Shown here: in pieces, positions 19,747 through 33,299 of the stretch
Layout: the number at the start of each line of letters is the position of its first letter
Numbering within the stretch: the first letter of the stretch is position 1
Source of the DNA: Paralithodes platypus
Lineage: Eukaryota > Arthropoda > Malacostraca > Decapoda > Lithodidae
Assembly: GCA_032716605.1 (NCBI GenBank)
Contig: CM064552.1
Location: 1,657,007 to 1,721,006 of the forward strand
Direction: 5' to 3'
Length of the DNA stretch: 64,000 bases
The notes under the pieces: model-generated
The model's input: the letters and a program-made list of their open reading frames with translations, nothing else
Told to the model about the DNA's origin: nothing
The model's database searches: none
Translations under genes and position numbers: made by a program

Positions 19747-20515
19747 TCTGCCTAAATATATTATATTTAGTTGAAATGGAATCTTTATTCAATAATGCAT
19801 ATTTTTTTATTATTTTTTAGTTGATAAGGAAACGTCCTTCAATAATGCAGTTGTTATATTATGTTTTAGTTGATAAGGGTGCTATATTTAATAATTCAAA
19901 CGTTTTAATATTTTTAGTTGGTAAGGGTACTTACTCTCTTCAATAGTTCACATGTTAATTCTTTTTAGTTGATGAAGATTTTTTATTAAATAATTCAAAT
20001 GTTTATATTTGTTAGTTGATTAGGATAATTTATTTGCTATCGCTAGCTAGGAATAATCGACACATAAATGACACGAAAGGTCTTAATATTGACAAGGAAA
20101 TGAGACGAAAGATTTTTAAATTCGTCAAACTAATGGGGTGAACGTCTTAAAATCTCCAAACACATAGAGCTAAGCATGAGGGAGAAGGAGGTCCAGAAAA
20201 AGTCTCCCCTTAACAGCGTATCCCTTGCCCCCTTCTCCCTCATGCTTAGCCCATTTGGTTTTCAGATTTTAAGACTTTCGCGCTCTTAGTTTGGCCATTT
20301 TTAGACCTTTCGCCCATTTTCTCTGTCAATATTAAGACCTTTCGTGCAATTTAAGTCTCAAGTTTTTCCTGCGAGCTATAGCGACCCTGTAATTTAGGAA
20401 GAACCACACAACCAAAACAACCGGTCTCAAAAAGTCTTAAACACGTCCAAACTAAGGGGTAGAACGTCTTAAAATCGGAAAACTATTAGGGCTAAACATG
20501 AGGGAGAAGGGGGTG
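19747..20515. repeat. 48-bp repeats and F3 fragments 3' of ORF (copy C)
   Basis: Counterpart of 9160-9935, with the minus F3 end at about 20045-20218, a plus fragment to about 20398 and a minus fragment to about 20515. Confidence 0.7.
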
Positions 20516-21035
20516 GGAAATAAATAAATTAATAAATAATAATAATAATAATAATACAAAAATAAAATAAAATCAAACTCAATTTATAATATAAATTAAT
20601 ACAATATAACATAGCCCCTTGATCGCAGGTGGCCACGATTTATGTCCTAGAGCATACAGTTCTCGACATATATAATGTTACATAATGTCGAATCTTTGAA
20701 CCTTTAAAGCCGAGTTCTGAAGCATCTGGGCTGTAATAAAACCTTATATTGTTTCGTTTGCGTTCTATACCGATTCTAATGGATGCTGCGCGATTAGTGT
20801 ACGTACTTATCGTACTTTTGACGATTGTGACGCATTTTGGCAGTTTATTCTGGCTATTTTTAGACGATTTTAGGCAGTTTAGGAAGGATCTGTGGGAATT
20901 GTAAGGGTAAAGACCGTCTCAGTTAAACCTCTGACTTTCACATGCCTTTCCTAATCTGAATAAAATCGTCTAATAATAATAATCAGATAACACAAAATAA
21001 ATGCATAATCGGATCTTGAAAACATTAACTGTACA
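20516..21035. repeat. TAA tract, unit DNA and F1b MITE, truncated unit end (copy C)
   Basis: AAT repeats at about 20530-20556. The F1b MITE spans about 20806-21028 with the right TTAA at 21025-21028. Similarity to A and B stops at 21035. Confidence 0.7.
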
Positions 21036-22407
<1,372 letters not shown>

Positions 22408-22410
<3 letters not shown>

Positions 22411-22645
22411 TCGGTAGAATAATCCAGGCCGAAGACCGGTACTTACTAAGTTAATTTTCTGTCTTGCTTACACGCGCCATGGAAAAAATCGACACCTAAA
22501 TGGCACGAAAGTCTTATTATTGACAAAGAAATGGCGCGAATATCTTGAAATCATGAAACTAATGGGGCGAATGTCTTAATCTCTCATAGCTAATGGGGCT
22601 AAACATGAGGGAGAAGGAGGTCCAGAAACAAACCTTTCCCCTTAA
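22408..22645 (-). mobile_element. F3 MITE, partial
   Basis: Starts inside the element at TCGGTAGAATAATCCAGGCCG next to an A run. Keeps the hairpin remnant, four subrepeats and the end CCCC-TTAA at 22642-22645. Confidence 0.75.
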
Positions 22646-23074
22646 GAGGACTATTTTAGATAATAATTGTAGACACAATATAAATATATAAATAAACAAA
22701 TCAATAACATAAAATAAATAACATAAAATAAATAACATAAAATAATAAATCCTGTCTGATGGGATCGGCATTTGTCGGTGTAGCCCAACCTAACCTAACC
22801 CTTCAAGGATTATGACGCGTGTTGGCAGTTTATTCTGGCTATCATTAGACTATTTTAGGCAGTTTGTGTTATTTTAATGATAATCTAACGGTAGGTTATG
22901 GTAGTCTAATCGATATTTACATAATGAACATTACAAACATAACTATGCCTATGCATGCCAGAATTACTTTGTAACTTATTTTATAGCTAGGCCATAGCTA
23001 TAGCTAGCCACAACCTAAAATACCACAATTATCAGGCAAGCACAGGCATATTTAGACAATAATTTTATTCCCGC
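22646..23074. other. AT-rich DNA with F1b half-copy
   Basis: ATAACATAAA repeats at about 22705-22747; a short AACCT run (22786-22801); an F1b left half (TGACGCGTGTTGGCAG onward) at about 22796-22870; then nonrepetitive sequence. Confidence 0.6.
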
Positions 23075-23250
23075 AGCATCCACGAGTGGAATCACCTTCC
23101 ATTTTATAGCCCCACTCTTGATTCGTTTAGAACTAGGATCACCAGTCATTACATCCCTGATCCTTCTGATCCTGTCCCCAACCACTAATCCCCATGGACA
23201 ACCCCACCACATCATGCCGCTCGAGAGCGGCCCTCAGGGGTCCCACTACG
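23075..23250 (+). pseudogene. Possible LINE reverse-transcriptase C-terminal remnant
   Basis: The plus-strand translation reads HEWNHLPFYSP, then TLDSFRTRI. This resembles the conserved W-N-x-LP ... LDSFKxRL tail of many LINE RTs. It is followed by a stop. The preceding frame is not open, so it is a short relic. Assignment by motif only. Confidence 0.4.
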
Positions 23251-23720
23251 TAAACGTATAGGCTATTTATTATACAGTAGAGTGATTATACTGTAACTGT
23301 ACAAATAATAGAACCTGAATCAAAACCAAACTAGATACGATACTGATTATATAGTACCCGAAATGCTTCACAGTTTAACTCTAAAGACTCACTGATTCAG
23401 ATAGGTGTATAGCTTTTAGAGTTTAACTTTAAAGACTCACTGATTCAGATAGGTGTATGCTTCTTATGACTTGTGACTGTTAAATAGCCATCTCGGTTAG
23501 GAAATATAAACTGTCTCGGCTTTGGGGCCTGGGACAGGAAGTGAGCGCGAGACACATTAGCTGTGGCCCTCAATGGACGGGACAATACCACAAAGGTAGC
23601 GCCCCGTAGCGGTAGGCAGCTCTCACCTGGCCCGGCTCTTAACTCAATTATACGGCTGGCTAGTTCCCGTCCCACACCCCGCCAGCCTGGGCTATAGTAT
23701 TGTTATGCCCGGACCCTCTC
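23251..23720. other. Non-coding DNA with a 46-bp direct repeat
   Basis: A block containing AAAGACTCACTGATTCAGAT is present twice in tandem at about 23371-23463. The remainder is single-copy in the window and shows no credible gene. Confidence 0.6.
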
Positions 23721-24140
23721 GGAGTTTCTGACACTATACCCTGTTCCAAATAAGTAGGCCAAAGCTTAGTGAGTTAAAATAGGACTTCAGAGGCTATCAA
23801 CCCTTCCGAATTATTAAGCCTGCACAACGTCAGGACTGGAGCCCCTTTTCGAGACTCCAGTACCTTTTCCCCAAAGCTGTAACCTGATCCAAAAAAGTAG
23901 GGCAATACCTTTGAACATTGACCTCTGACACTGTACCCTGTTCCAAATAAGTAGGCCAAAAATCACAACTCCAGCCACTCGTAACCACTTCAGTAATCGA
24001 GCTACTATTTCTACTATTTGGAAAGGGTCAGCCAGAGAATATGTGTAGAACTTTGCCGCCCATTTGCTCAATCCTATTTTCTTACACAGCTTTGGACTCG
24101 GGATTTCTGGCTTACCTATTTGGAAAAGGGTATAGCTCAC
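23721..24140 (+). repeat. R4 dispersed repeat, with internal duplications
   Basis: CCCTGTTCCAAATAAGTAGG appears twice, followed by a block GTAATCGAGCTACTATT...GGGATTTCTGGC. The same block occurs at 33000-33245 and, inverted, at 57548-57695. Family unknown. Confidence 0.65.
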
Positions 24141-24249
24141 TCACTTTGATACAATATCTCTCTACTGTGTTGTTTTATTTGACATACGCACAAACACACG
24201 TGCACATAAACACAAACATATGCTGTATTTGTTTTGTTGTGAATAATAT

Positions 24250-24365
24250 TAAGGGGAAGTTTTTGTTTTGTTCTGGACCCCCTTCTCCCTCATGTTCAGC
24301 CTCATAAGTTTGAAATGTTAAATTGTTTGGCGTTTATAAAACCGTTTGCCCCATTGCTCTTGTCA
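24250..24365 (+). mobile_element. F3 MITE, left fragment
   Basis: TTAAGGGGAAGTTTT at the left end, CCCCCTTCTCCCTCATG and two subrepeats, then lost. The preceding 24141-24249 is nonrepetitive. Confidence 0.65.
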
Positions 24366-24913
24366 TCCATGCTACAGTCAGTTACTTGGTGTAAATGGGC
24401 CTTTAAACTTTTGTCAACCTCCTCCGACTCTAAAGATGGGGTTTGTGACAGAACCACCACCATCACTAATCATATCACCCAGGTATAGCGGAACTCCACA
24501 CTCTCCCACGACATATTGTGACCTAGTAACTCTTTCATGATACGTTGACGCAATTCCTTTTCGGTTTTCTGGCTGTTGTTAGACGATGTTATTCAGATTG
24601 GGAAGGGTATATGGAAGCCAGAGGGTTAATCAAGATAGTGCCTACCCTTTTGATGCCCACAGATTCTTCCTAAGCTATATATATTCGTCTGATGATACCC
24701 AGAATATACAGTCAAAATAAGGATGTCGGAGGGTTAATTGAGATAGTCTATACGCTTTTAATGCCCACAGATCTTTCCTAAGCTATACGAAATAATCTAC
24801 TGATAGCCAGAATGAACGGTCAAAGCGCGGCATAATCTTCAAGGGGTTAAAGGTCTTCAGTTATTGTACCGCCGTAGGACAGGCAGCAATATTACCAACA
24901 TGATACCGAAATG
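24366..24913. mobile_element. F1b MITE with duplicated right half
   Basis: From about 24540 (TTGACGCAATTCC...GGCTGTTGTTAGACG) to TTAA at 24847-24850. The right half (GAGGGTTAATxxAGATAGT...CAGAATxxAC) occurs twice. 24366-24539 and 24851-24913 are nonrepetitive. Confidence 0.55.
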
Positions 24914-25122
24914 TTAACCCTTTCTGTACTGGAGACGTTCTTTTAACTTTATTATGGCTACTAATAGAAGATTTATTCAGTTTAAAAAGGGCCTCCAGCA
25001 AACTAACAAACTTTGAACTATCCCACTGAACCATTTTGACTACCACAGAACCTTCTTAAACCACACACAGTCGTCTAAATATAGCTAAAATAAACTTATG
25101 AAACATACGTCGCCGGTACAGA
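24914..25122. mobile_element. F1 MITE
   Basis: TTAA 24914-24917 followed by CCCTTTCTGTACTGGAGACG. The right end ACGTCGCCGGTACAGAAG has lost its terminal GGGTTAA. The interior foldback matches 11763-11969. Confidence 0.75.
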
Positions 25123-25263
25123 AGCACACCTAACCATCAACATTACTATACCCTGTTTCTTTCCAGCTGATTCATGGTAAATTGTCATGCTCCCATTTTG
25201 ATAATTCCGGTATTGCGAACAATTTGGCAACGACATTTTTTGTTAATTAAGAGATATTTGGCC

Positions 25264-25675
25264 TTAAGGGGTAGGTAGCTGCTTAAGGGGTAGGTAGCTG
25301 CTTAAGGGGTAGGTAGCTGCTTAAGGGGTAGGTAGCTGCTTAAGGGGTAGGTAGCTGCTTAAGGGGTAGGTAGCTGCTTAAGGGGTAGGTAGCTGCTTTT
25401 TATCTCATGTTTAGTCCCATTAATTTTTGCGATTTTACGAAGTTCGTACCATTAGTTTGGCAATGTTAAGACCTTTCGCCCCATTTCTTTATGACTATAA
25501 AGACCTTTCGCGCCATTTAAATGTAGTTATTTTCCTGGCGAGCGATAGCGAGCCTGTAATTCTAAAAGGAAGGCCGGGACATTTTTGTACCAAAAAATTT
25601 ACACATTTATCTTGAAGGGGGAGTCTATGGCGGGTATTTTTTTAAAGTTTGATGAAGGTCTAGCGAGGTTACTAT
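25264..25675 (+). mobile_element. F3 MITE whose left terminus is amplified 7 times
   Basis: TTAAGGGGTAGGTAGCTGC (19 bp) is repeated seven times at 25264-25396. The last copy runs straight into an otherwise normal F3 element: subrepeats, TTTCCTGGCGAGCGATAGCG, a degenerate hairpin and GTCTAGCG near 25660. Confidence 0.85.
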
Positions 25676-25720
25676 AACATAAATAAATAATTTAATAACT
25701 ATACCAAACAAAATCACTAT

Positions 25721-25804
<84 letters not shown>

Positions 25805-25824
25805 AAACACTAAACACACGCACA

Positions 25825-25882
<58 letters not shown>

Positions 25883-25908
25883 AAACACTAAACACACGCA
25901 CACACACA

Positions 25909-25983
<75 letters not shown>

Positions 25984-26690
25984 CCACACACACACAGTAA
26001 TATAAGTTGTGATATACCCATGACGTGGTGGTATACTGCCGACCGTAAACCCTATTACACTGTCATATTAAAATACTGCATACCTCCCCCCTCCTCCCTC
26101 TCTCTGCCTCTCCTCCCCCCTTCCTCTCGTGTTGCCCCCTTTCCATTTCTCCTTCCAATTCCCCTCTCTTCCCTTTCCTCCCTAATCCTTCATCCCGTTC
26201 CCCCCTTAATCACCCCTTCTCCTCCCCACTACAACTCATCCCCTCAATCCCACTACCCTCCTCCTCCACCACACTCCCCTTAATCCACCTCCCCCCCCCC
26301 CCTTCACATGCCTCCATCAATCCCCCTCTCCCTCCCTCCCCCCATCAATTCCCTCCACGCCCCAATCTAGCCCCGAGACAGCCAATACACCTCTGATATA
26401 AATGTGAACCCTGACAGACTTATAGCAACACGGAGCCAGAGAGAGAGAGAGAGAGAGAGAGATAGAGTGAGAGAGTGAGTGTGAGAATGAGGGGGTGAAT
26501 TAGTGAGAGTGAGTGTAAGAGAGAGTAAGTTAGAGAGTCAGTTAGAAGAGAGAGAGAGAGTGAGTGTGAGGGAGTGAATTAGTGAGAGTGAGTGTAAGAG
26601 AGAGTAAGTTAGAGAGTCAGTTAGAAGAGAGAGAGTGAGAGTGAGTGAGTGAGTGAGAGTGAGAGAGAGTAGTAATAGTAATAGTAAAAC
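25676..26690. repeat. CA, polypyrimidine and GA tracts
   Basis: (CA)n at about 25722-25996 with two interspersed CCCTAAACACTAAACAC blocks; a C/T-rich stretch at 26080-26350; GA/GAGT repeats at 26435-26670 including a duplicated block of about 70 bp. Open frames here are low-complexity artefacts. Confidence 0.9.
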
Positions 26691-27270
26691 AACAAATAGT
26701 ACTAAGGTGTGAGAGAGTGGATACTGCTAATAGGGTCTCATAAGCTTACATAATATGCATTTACAAACTGATTATTGCCAATACATGCAATCAGGTCTAT
26801 TAAGTCATCTCGTATCAATATGTTAATGTGTGTAAATACCGACTAAATGATGATTGAGGAACTTTTATTTCATCTAATATACTGTATATGTGTTTTCCAA
26901 GCCCAGTTCAACTCAAACATCCAATACAACCCTTTCCAAAGATGGTAAATAGATTTATATATTTCAAAGAGACTAAATATTGATGGGGACGCTACTTGAC
27001 TGTTAAATATATTGGAGAATCAACGTACAAAAAACTGTATGGGATGAAGGGTATAAACAGGGTAGGTAAGAGGTGTATAAAATCATTAAGTAGTATTGTG
27101 TTTATTAGAGACCCCTATCAAATAACAGGCTAGTATTCTATATGGCTCTCTATTGGGTGTGGTGGGTTTATTACCATCAACATAATCATTAAAGGGATAG
27201 ATTAGTTTGGACACTTTGATTAACCCTTTCATACCCATCAGTGGTCCGGAATATTCATACAGACCGAGCA

Positions 27271-27353
<83 letters not shown>

Positions 27354-27429
27354 CATGTGTGTGAAATAAAGTCCTGTCGAGCATAAACTTGGTTCAGCTT
27401 GGGGTTGTAGTCGTTCTTTTCAAAATATT
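26691..27429. other. Mostly nonrepetitive DNA and a GA tract
   Basis: No gene, MITE or LINE seen at 26691-27270. (GA)n at 27275-27347. A short TTAACCCTTTCATACCC at about 27221 resembles an F1 end without a partner. Confidence 0.55.
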
Positions 27430-28107
<678 letters not shown>

Positions 28108-28320
28108 TTAATCCTTTCAGTACTGGGACGTCCTTTTCATTTTATGCTAACTCTATGTAGACGATTGTGAACAGTTTATGAAGGACTGTGGTAGTAATAC
28201 GAGACAAGGGAGATGATTAGAAGCCTGGTAAGTGCTGGAAGCCCATTATAAACTGAATAAAATCGTCTAAAAGTAGCCAGAATAAAGTTAAAGAGACGTC
28301 GCCGGTACAGAAAGTGTTAA
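28108..28320. mobile_element. F1 MITE, complete
   Basis: TTAA 28108-28111, TCCTTTCAGTACTGGGACG at the left; GACGTCGCCGGTACAGAAAGTG at the right; TTAA 28317-28320. Confidence 0.8.
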
Positions 28321-28515
28321 GCGTTGTATTATAAACACATTGTAATCCCTAATATAGAATGGCCGTCTTATTATAATGTTATATCGGTAGTAATAATATA
28401 TCCAGCAAATATAGCGATAGAAAGGTATATCACCACCCATATACCCAATGATGTTATATACCTTTTTCACGACCTTTTTATAACCTTGAAGTTTGTTTAG
28501 TGTGAATCAAATCGT
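28321..28515. other. Nonrepetitive spacer
   Basis: AT-rich sequence between two F1 MITEs. Nothing recognised. Confidence 0.5.
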
Positions 28516-28736
28516 GTAACCTTTTCATTACCGTGTCGTTCTTTTAACATTTTGTCTGGCTACTATTAGAAGCTTGTATTCAGTTTAAAAAGGGCCTTCA
28601 GCAATTAAGAGGCTTCGAAATATCCCATTTAACCAATTTTTACTACCACAGATCCTTGTTAAACAGCACAAAATAGACTATAATCTATATAGCTAGAATA
28701 AACTTACAAAGACGTCGCCGGTACAGAAGGGGTTAA
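28516..28736. mobile_element. F1 MITE
   Basis: Left end GTAACCTTTTCATTACCG (site degenerate), right end GACGTCGCCGGTACAGAAGGGG, with TTAA 28733-28736. Confidence 0.78.
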
Positions 28737-28739
28737 TAT

Positions 28740-28865
28740 GTACCGATAACAAACCCCAATGTACTTGAATAAACTAATGGCAGCATATGGTCCTCCCGGG
28801 ATTCGAACTCGGGACACCACACCCAGAACAATAAGCACCCAAACCATTACACCACCAACACCAGT
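28740..28865 (-). repeat. tRNA-derived SINE head and tail, short family
   Basis: In reverse complement: A-box-like TGGTGTAATGG, then a perfect B box (GAGTTCGAATCCCG), then CATATGCTGCC and a 3' part containing AATGTACTTGAATAA. A second copy is at 52508-52615 in the same orientation. It is not a functional tRNA because the acceptor stem is not closed. Confidence 0.7.
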
Positions 28866-29021
28866 ATATAGATAACGCTCCTTGTGACGCCGCTACTCTG
28901 GGAAGTCCGAATGCGTCGAGCTGGTTGCAAAATTCGTCATCTAACTTTGGGATCATCCTCTGGAAGACGGCCTCTAGACTTCACCACGTAGAGTGATGGA
29001 ATCCACAGCCTATAGAGAGCC
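28866..29021. other. Nonrepetitive spacer
   Basis: Single-copy in the window; may contain the 5' end of the SINE. No gene. Confidence 0.4.
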
Positions 29022-29640
29022 TTAACCCTTTCAGTACCGGTGATGCATTTTATGGAGCTTAGGAAAGGATCTGTGGTAGCTAAAAGGGTTGAATAAGTTA
29101 CTTTGAAGTCTTATAATTGCCACAGGTCTTTCTTAAACTTAATAATCTCGCTTAATAGTAGCCAAATTATAATGAAAAGGATGTCACCGGTATTAAAAGG
29201 ATGTCACCGGTATTAAAAGGATGTTACCGGTATTAAAAGGATGTCACCGGTATTAAAAGGATGTCACCGGTATTGAAAGGATGTCACCGGTATTGAAAGG
29301 ATGTCACCGGTATTAAAAGGATGTCACCGGTATTAAAAGGATGTCACCGGTATTGAAAGGATGTCACCGGTATTGAAAGGATGTCACCGGTATTAAAAGG
29401 ATGTCACCGGTATTAAAAGGATGTCACCGGTATTGAAATGATGTCACCGGTATTAAAAGGATATCACCGGTATTAAAAGGATGTCACCGGTATTAAAAGG
29501 ATGTCACCGGTATTGAAAGGATGTCACCGGTATTAAAAGGATGTCACCGGTATTAAAAGGATGTCACCGGTATTAAAAGGATGTCACCGGTATTAAAAGA
29601 ATGTCACCGGTATTAAAAGGAGGAAGAGTTGAAGCAGTTG
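29022..29640. repeat. F1 MITE whose right terminus forms a 20-bp minisatellite (about 22 copies)
   Basis: TTAA 29022-29025 with CCCTTTCAGTACCGGTGATG begins an F1 MITE. At its right end the terminal motif ATGTCACCGGTATTAAAAGG repeats with an exact 20-bp period from about 29178 to 29620. Unit variants differ by one base (AAAAG/GAAAG). The motif corresponds to the reverse-complemented F1 end. Confidence 0.88.
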
Positions 29641-29700
29641 ATTGTGTGTTTGTAGGGAGGCAATCATATGAGAGGTTAACTCCCTAACCTAGTTTGGATT

Positions 29701-30044
29701 TATAAAGGTTTAGGGGAGATTTCCACTTGAGGGATATTTTTCTTGACCCCTTTCTCCCTCATGGTTAGCCCCATTGCTCTTGATATTTTAAGACGTTCGC
29801 CCCATTAGTTTGGCGATTTTAAGAACTTTTGCCCCATTTCTGTCAATTTTAAGACTTTTCGTGCCATTTAGTTGTCGATTTTTTTCTGGCGAGCGATAGC
29901 GAGCCTGTAATTTAGGAGGAACCGGCTTTCGGACGGGACATTTTTCTACCGAAAAATGTACAAATTTATCTTGAAAGGGGGTCTAGGGGCTGTAATGTTA
30001 AGGTTGATGGAGTTCTAGGGAAGAAACTAAATACCTCCCCTTAA
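29701..30044 (+). mobile_element. F3 MITE, complete
   Basis: Left end GGGGAGATTTCCACTTGAGGG preceded by TTTA; four subrepeats (CCCATT..TTTTAAGAC..TTCG); TTTCTGGCGAGCGATAGCGAGCC; a hairpin region; right end ATACCTCCCC followed by TTAA 30041-30044. Confidence 0.85.
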
Positions 30045-30174
30045 CGTGCAAGAGCTTTGGTCTACTTACTGTACATGGAAGAGGGTATAATGTATCTCAT
30101 TTGTTGACGCAAGTAGCGCAATCATTTTGTATGTCACTTCTTTGAGCTGATGTTGTACTAGGACTTAACCCGTC
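30045..30174. other. Nonrepetitive spacer
   Basis: Nothing recognised between the F3 and F1 elements. Confidence 0.4.
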
Positions 30175-30390
30175 CAGTACCAGAGACGTCCTTGTCCTCA
30201 TATATTGGCGACTGTTAGACGATTTTAATCATTGTATTCAGCTTAGGAAGGACCTCTAGCAATAATAAAACTTCAAACCATCTCGACCAACCTTTTGAAC
30301 TACCACAGATCTTTCCTAAGCTGCATAATATCGTCTAAAAATAGCTAGAGTATAAAATATAACACACGTCGCTGGTACTCAAAGGGTTAA
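30175..30390. mobile_element. F1 MITE, complete
   Basis: TTAA 30175-30178, CCCGTCCAGTACCAGAGACG at the left; ACGTCGCTGGTACTCAAAGGG at the right; TTAA 30387-30390. Confidence 0.8.
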
Positions 30391-30410
30391 TCTGCAGCCT
30401 ATCACTCGGC

Positions 30411-32460
30411 CATACATATTATTACCCATACATATTATTACCCATACATATTATTACCCATACATATGATTACCCATACATATTATTACCCATACATATG
30501 ATTACCCATACATATTATTACCTATACATATTATTACCATACATATTATTACCCATACATATTATTACCTATACATATTATTACCCATACATATTATTAC
30601 CTATACATATTATTACCCATACATATTATTACCATACATATTATTACCCATACATATTATTACCTATACATATTATTACCCATATTATTACCCATACATA
30701 TTTTACCTATACATATTATACCATACATATTATTACCATACATATTATTACCATACATATTATTACCCATACATATTATTACCATACATATTATTACCCA
30801 TACATATTATTACCATACATATTATTACCATACATATTATTACCCATACATATTATTACCCATACATATTATTACCTATACATATTATTACCATACATAT
30901 TATTACCATACATATTATTACCCATACATATTATTACCCATACATATTATTACCTATACATATTAATTACCATACATATTATTACCATACATATTATTAC
31001 CCATACATATTATTACCCATACATATTATTACCTATACATATTATTACCATACATATTATTACCATACATATTATTACCATACATATTATTACCCATACA
31101 TATTATTACCCATACATATTATTACCATACATATTATTACCATACATATTATTACCCATACATATTATTACCCATACATATTATTACCATACATATTATT
31201 ACCCATACATATTATTACCATACATATTATTACCCATACATATTATTACCATACATATTATTACCATACATATTATTACCCATACATATTATTACCCATA
31301 CATATTATTACCATACATATTATTACCATACATATTATTACCATACATATTATTACCCATACATATTATTACCATACATATTATTACCATACATATTATT
31401 ACCATACATATTATTACCATACATATTATTACCCATACATATTATTACCCATACATATTATTACCATACATATTATTACCATACATATTATTACCCATAC
31501 ATATTATTACCATACATATTATTACCATACATATTATTACCCATACATATTATTACCTATACATATTATTACCCATACATATTATTACCCATACATATTA
31601 TTACCCATACATATGATTACCCATACATATTATTACCATACATATTATTACCTATACATATTATTACCATACATATTATTACCCATACATATTATTACCC
31701 ATACATATTATTACCCATACATATTATTACCCATACATATTATTACCCATACATATTATTACCATACATATTATTACCCATACATATTATTACCCATACA
31801 TATTATTACCATACATATTATTACCTATACATATTATTACCCATACATATTATTACCCATACATATTATTACCCATACATATTATTACCCATACATATTA
31901 TTACCCATACATATTATTACCTATACATATTATTACCCATACATATTATTACCCATACATATTATTACCCATACATATTATTACCATACATATTATTACC
32001 ATACATATTATTACCCATACATATTATTACCCATACATATTATTACCATACATATTATTACCCATACATATTATTACCATACATATTATTACCATACATA
32101 TTATTACCCTTACATATTATTACCCATACATATTATTACCCATACATATTATTACCATACATATGATTACCCATACATATTATTACCCTTACATATTATT
32201 ACCCATACATATTATTACCCATACATATTATTACCATACATATTATTACCCATACATATTATTACCATACATATTATTACCCATACATATTATTACCCTT
32301 ACATATTATTACCCTTACATATTATTACCATACATATTATTACCCATACATATTATTACCCATACATATTATTACCCATACATATTATTACCTATACATA
32401 TTATTACCCATACATATTATTACCCATACATATTATTACCCATACATATTATTACCCATA
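30411..32460. repeat. 2-kb satellite of 15/16-bp units
   Basis: About 130 copies of CCATACATATTATTAC-type units. 16-bp (CCC) and 15-bp (CC) forms alternate irregularly, with CCTATAC, CCCTTAC and CATATGATT variants. The long frames that translate as repeated YYYPYILLP/HIITHT are by-products of the repeat period, not proteins. Confidence 0.97.
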
Positions 32461-32537
32461 GGTACAGGGAACACATACATCCAACCCATATCCGGTACTT
32501 GATAATACGCCATGGAACTTATCAAAGACCACAATGA

Positions 32538-32569
<32 letters not shown>

Positions 32570-32605
32570 GGAATACGTACATGGGCGAATGATTTGGTGC
32601 CGATT
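32461..32605. other. Spacer with GT and G runs
   Basis: Nonrepetitive sequence, then (GT)n and a G run at about 32537-32572. Confidence 0.6.
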
Positions 32606-32943
32606 ATGGGGAGATTTCCACTTAGAGGGATTTTTTTCTTGACCCCTTGCTCCCTCATGGTTAGCCCCATTGCTTTTGATATTATAAGACGTTCGCCCCA
32701 TTAGTTTGGCGATATTAAGAACTTTCGCCCCATTTCTGTCAATTTTAAGACTTCGTGCCATTTATGTGTCGATTTTTTTCCCTGGCGAGCGATAGCGAGC
32801 CTGTAATTTAAGAGGAACCGGCCTTCGGCCGGGAAATTTTTCTAACCGAAAAATTGGCACATTTACCTTGACAGGGTGTCCTAGGGGGGAGTAACTTAAT
32901 CTATGATGGAAGTCTAGGGAATCAACTAAAAACCTCCCCTTAA
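32606..32943 (+). mobile_element. F3 MITE, complete
   Basis: Left TATGGGGAGATTTCCAC; four subrepeats; CCTGGCGAGCGATAGCGAGCC; an intact hairpin CCGGCCTTCGGCCGG; right AAAAACCTCCCC-TTAA at 32940-32943. Confidence 0.86.
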
Positions 32944-33299
32944 GTCCCAGGGCAGCTGTAGTGTCAAGGTTCTGATTTGTAAGTCTGAGTGCAGCAGTGC
33001 TAACACCCTGTTTTGTTATTCCAGTGATATATAATCATTCGATATAGGTAGACCAAAAATGTTAACCACTAACCTCTACTAACTCCAAAACGACTAGAGA
33101 GTAATCGAGCTAATATTACTACCATTTGGGAAGAGTCAGCCAAGGAATAGGTGTGGAAATGTACAACCCATTTGCTCCAGCCCTATTTTAATTACGGAGG
33201 TTTTGGGTTGGGATTTCTGGCCTATTTGCAAAACTAGAGTACCGTACCTCGTAATGTAAACGGAATGATGTCAATCGAGAGAAAGATCGTTCTTATAAC
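32944..33299 (+). repeat. R4 dispersed repeat
   Basis: About 33000-33245 matches 23930-24120: GTAATCGAGCTAATATT, GAGTCAGCCAAGGAATAGGTGTGG and GGGATTTCTGGCC. Confidence 0.65.

Larger units (their letters stand above)
1..21035 (+). repeat. Tandem array of a 5.42-kb unit (copies A, B, C)
   Basis: The sequence beginning CTTTCTAAGACACTCC at position 1 recurs at 11121 and 16541, so B is 5420 bp long. Copy A is the same unit enlarged by a 5.9-kb LINE insertion and lacking one 207-bp MITE. Copy C ends at 21035, just after a shared AACTGTACA, where a GT microsatellite begins. Each unit holds, in order: a LINE 3' fragment, nested F1/F2 MITEs, F3 modules, the coiled-coil ORF, more F3 modules, a TAA tract, an F1b MITE and the start of the LINE fragment again. 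Unit boundaries are arbitrary because the LINE fragment runs across the junctions. The array continues leftwards out of the window. Confidence 0.93.

Noticed and set aside
23445..24140. Several 60-110 codon minus-strand frames
   Set aside because: They overlap the R4 dispersed repeat, are not conserved between its copies and have no motifs.
28789..28860. Possible tRNA gene on the minus strand
   Set aside because: Good B box but no closed cloverleaf; a second degenerate copy (52508-52615) shows it is a SINE.
29178..29620. Regular 20-bp repeats that could be taken for a CRISPR array
   Set aside because: There are no spacers between units, the unit is a MITE terminus and the genome is eukaryotic.
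30498..32537. Long open frames of repeated Tyr/Ile/His/Thr peptides
   Set aside because: They come from a 15/16-bp satellite that lacks stop codons in several frames; there is no protein-like composition.
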